A DNA stretch of 64,000 nucleotides. It comes from Anderseniella sp963700885. GTDB taxonomy: Bacteria > Pseudomonadota > Alphaproteobacteria > Rhizobiales > Aestuariivirgaceae. Below, in pieces: positions 63,906 to 64,000 of the stretch. The stretch's first letter is position 1. Every line of letters starts with the position of its first letter. Location of the stretch: assembly GCA_963700885.1 (NCBI GenBank), contig CAVOZJ010000038.1, positions 372,001 to 436,000 on the forward strand. Direction: 5' to 3'. The notes under the pieces are model-generated. The model ran no database searches. It saw only the letters and a list, made by a program, of their open reading frames with translations, and was not told the DNA's origin. The translations under genes and the position numbers were made by a program.

Positions 63906-64000
63906 ACGATATCCTGGTCATTTCCGGCTTTGCGCCCTTCGCAAGAATCAAGGCAGATGCCTCCATGTCTTGCAGCGGGCTTCCAGCAGTGTTGCGCCCG

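Overview
The window reads as chromosomal DNA of an alphaproteobacterium, most likely of the Hyphomicrobiales (Rhizobiales). The support is a full-length CckA hybrid kinase, a DksA without its zinc cysteines, a MetA carrying the acetyl-CoA-type Glu111, DUF2585 and DUF2852 proteins, a YcjX/TIGR01620 pair, and a giant coiled-coil membrane protein of the kind often labelled 'kinesin-like' in this order. Base composition is moderately GC-rich. I found no rRNA, tRNA, CRISPR array, phage or transposase gene.

Layout. 1-10 kb: end of a DAO-type amine oxidase, PPK2, threonine dehydratase, DMT and MFS transporters, the dgcN-dgcA pair for D-glutamate catabolism, and a zinc alcohol dehydrogenase. 10.5-16 kb: a giant repetitive coiled-coil gene broken by three frameshifts. 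16-22 kb: HPt protein, [2Fe-2S] ferredoxin, ferredoxin-NADP reductase-like flavoprotein, DmpA-type peptidase, GlcD-type oxidase and a persulfide-dioxygenase-like hydrolase. 22-24 kb: a TadG-like VWA protein broken by one frameshift. 24-36 kb: TMADH-like flavoprotein with its MFS partner, small secreted and membrane proteins (EF-hand, TerB, ankyrin, TM2), CoxE-like VWA protein, Tat-exported beta-carbonic anhydrase, DUF2585 and a phenylpyruvate/indolepyruvate decarboxylase. 36-42.5 kb: lemA-DUF2207-M48 protease operon and ycjX-ycjF. 42.6-49.7 kb: SixA, FAS1-like dehydratase, metA, a P-loop ATPase, a Slam translocon with its lipoprotein, and a MoxR ATPase. 50-55 kb: dksA, fliO, cckA and a second DAO oxidase. 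55-64 kb: VanZ-like protein, Tat-exported phosphoesterase, a 3-hydroxyisobutyrate-dehydrogenase-like enzyme, a ferredoxin-cyclase-globin gene cut by an amber codon, gamma-glutamylcyclotransferase, amidase and an Ldh-family reductase.

The least expected signals are these. (1) A family of about 268-bp fold-back elements (10187-10454, 35865-36132, 57664-57931, plus a collapsed relic at 50423-50448) whose arms differ in sequence between subtypes but stay complementary; other fold-back sequences lie at 23806-24057 and 33321-33555, and all but one of these six sit between convergent genes. (2) A ferredoxin / class III cyclase / globin fusion split by TAG immediately followed by ATG in the same frame. 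(3) A Slam plus surface-lipoprotein operon. (4) Four frameshifts confined to two large surface or envelope genes, which are either decay or sequence error.
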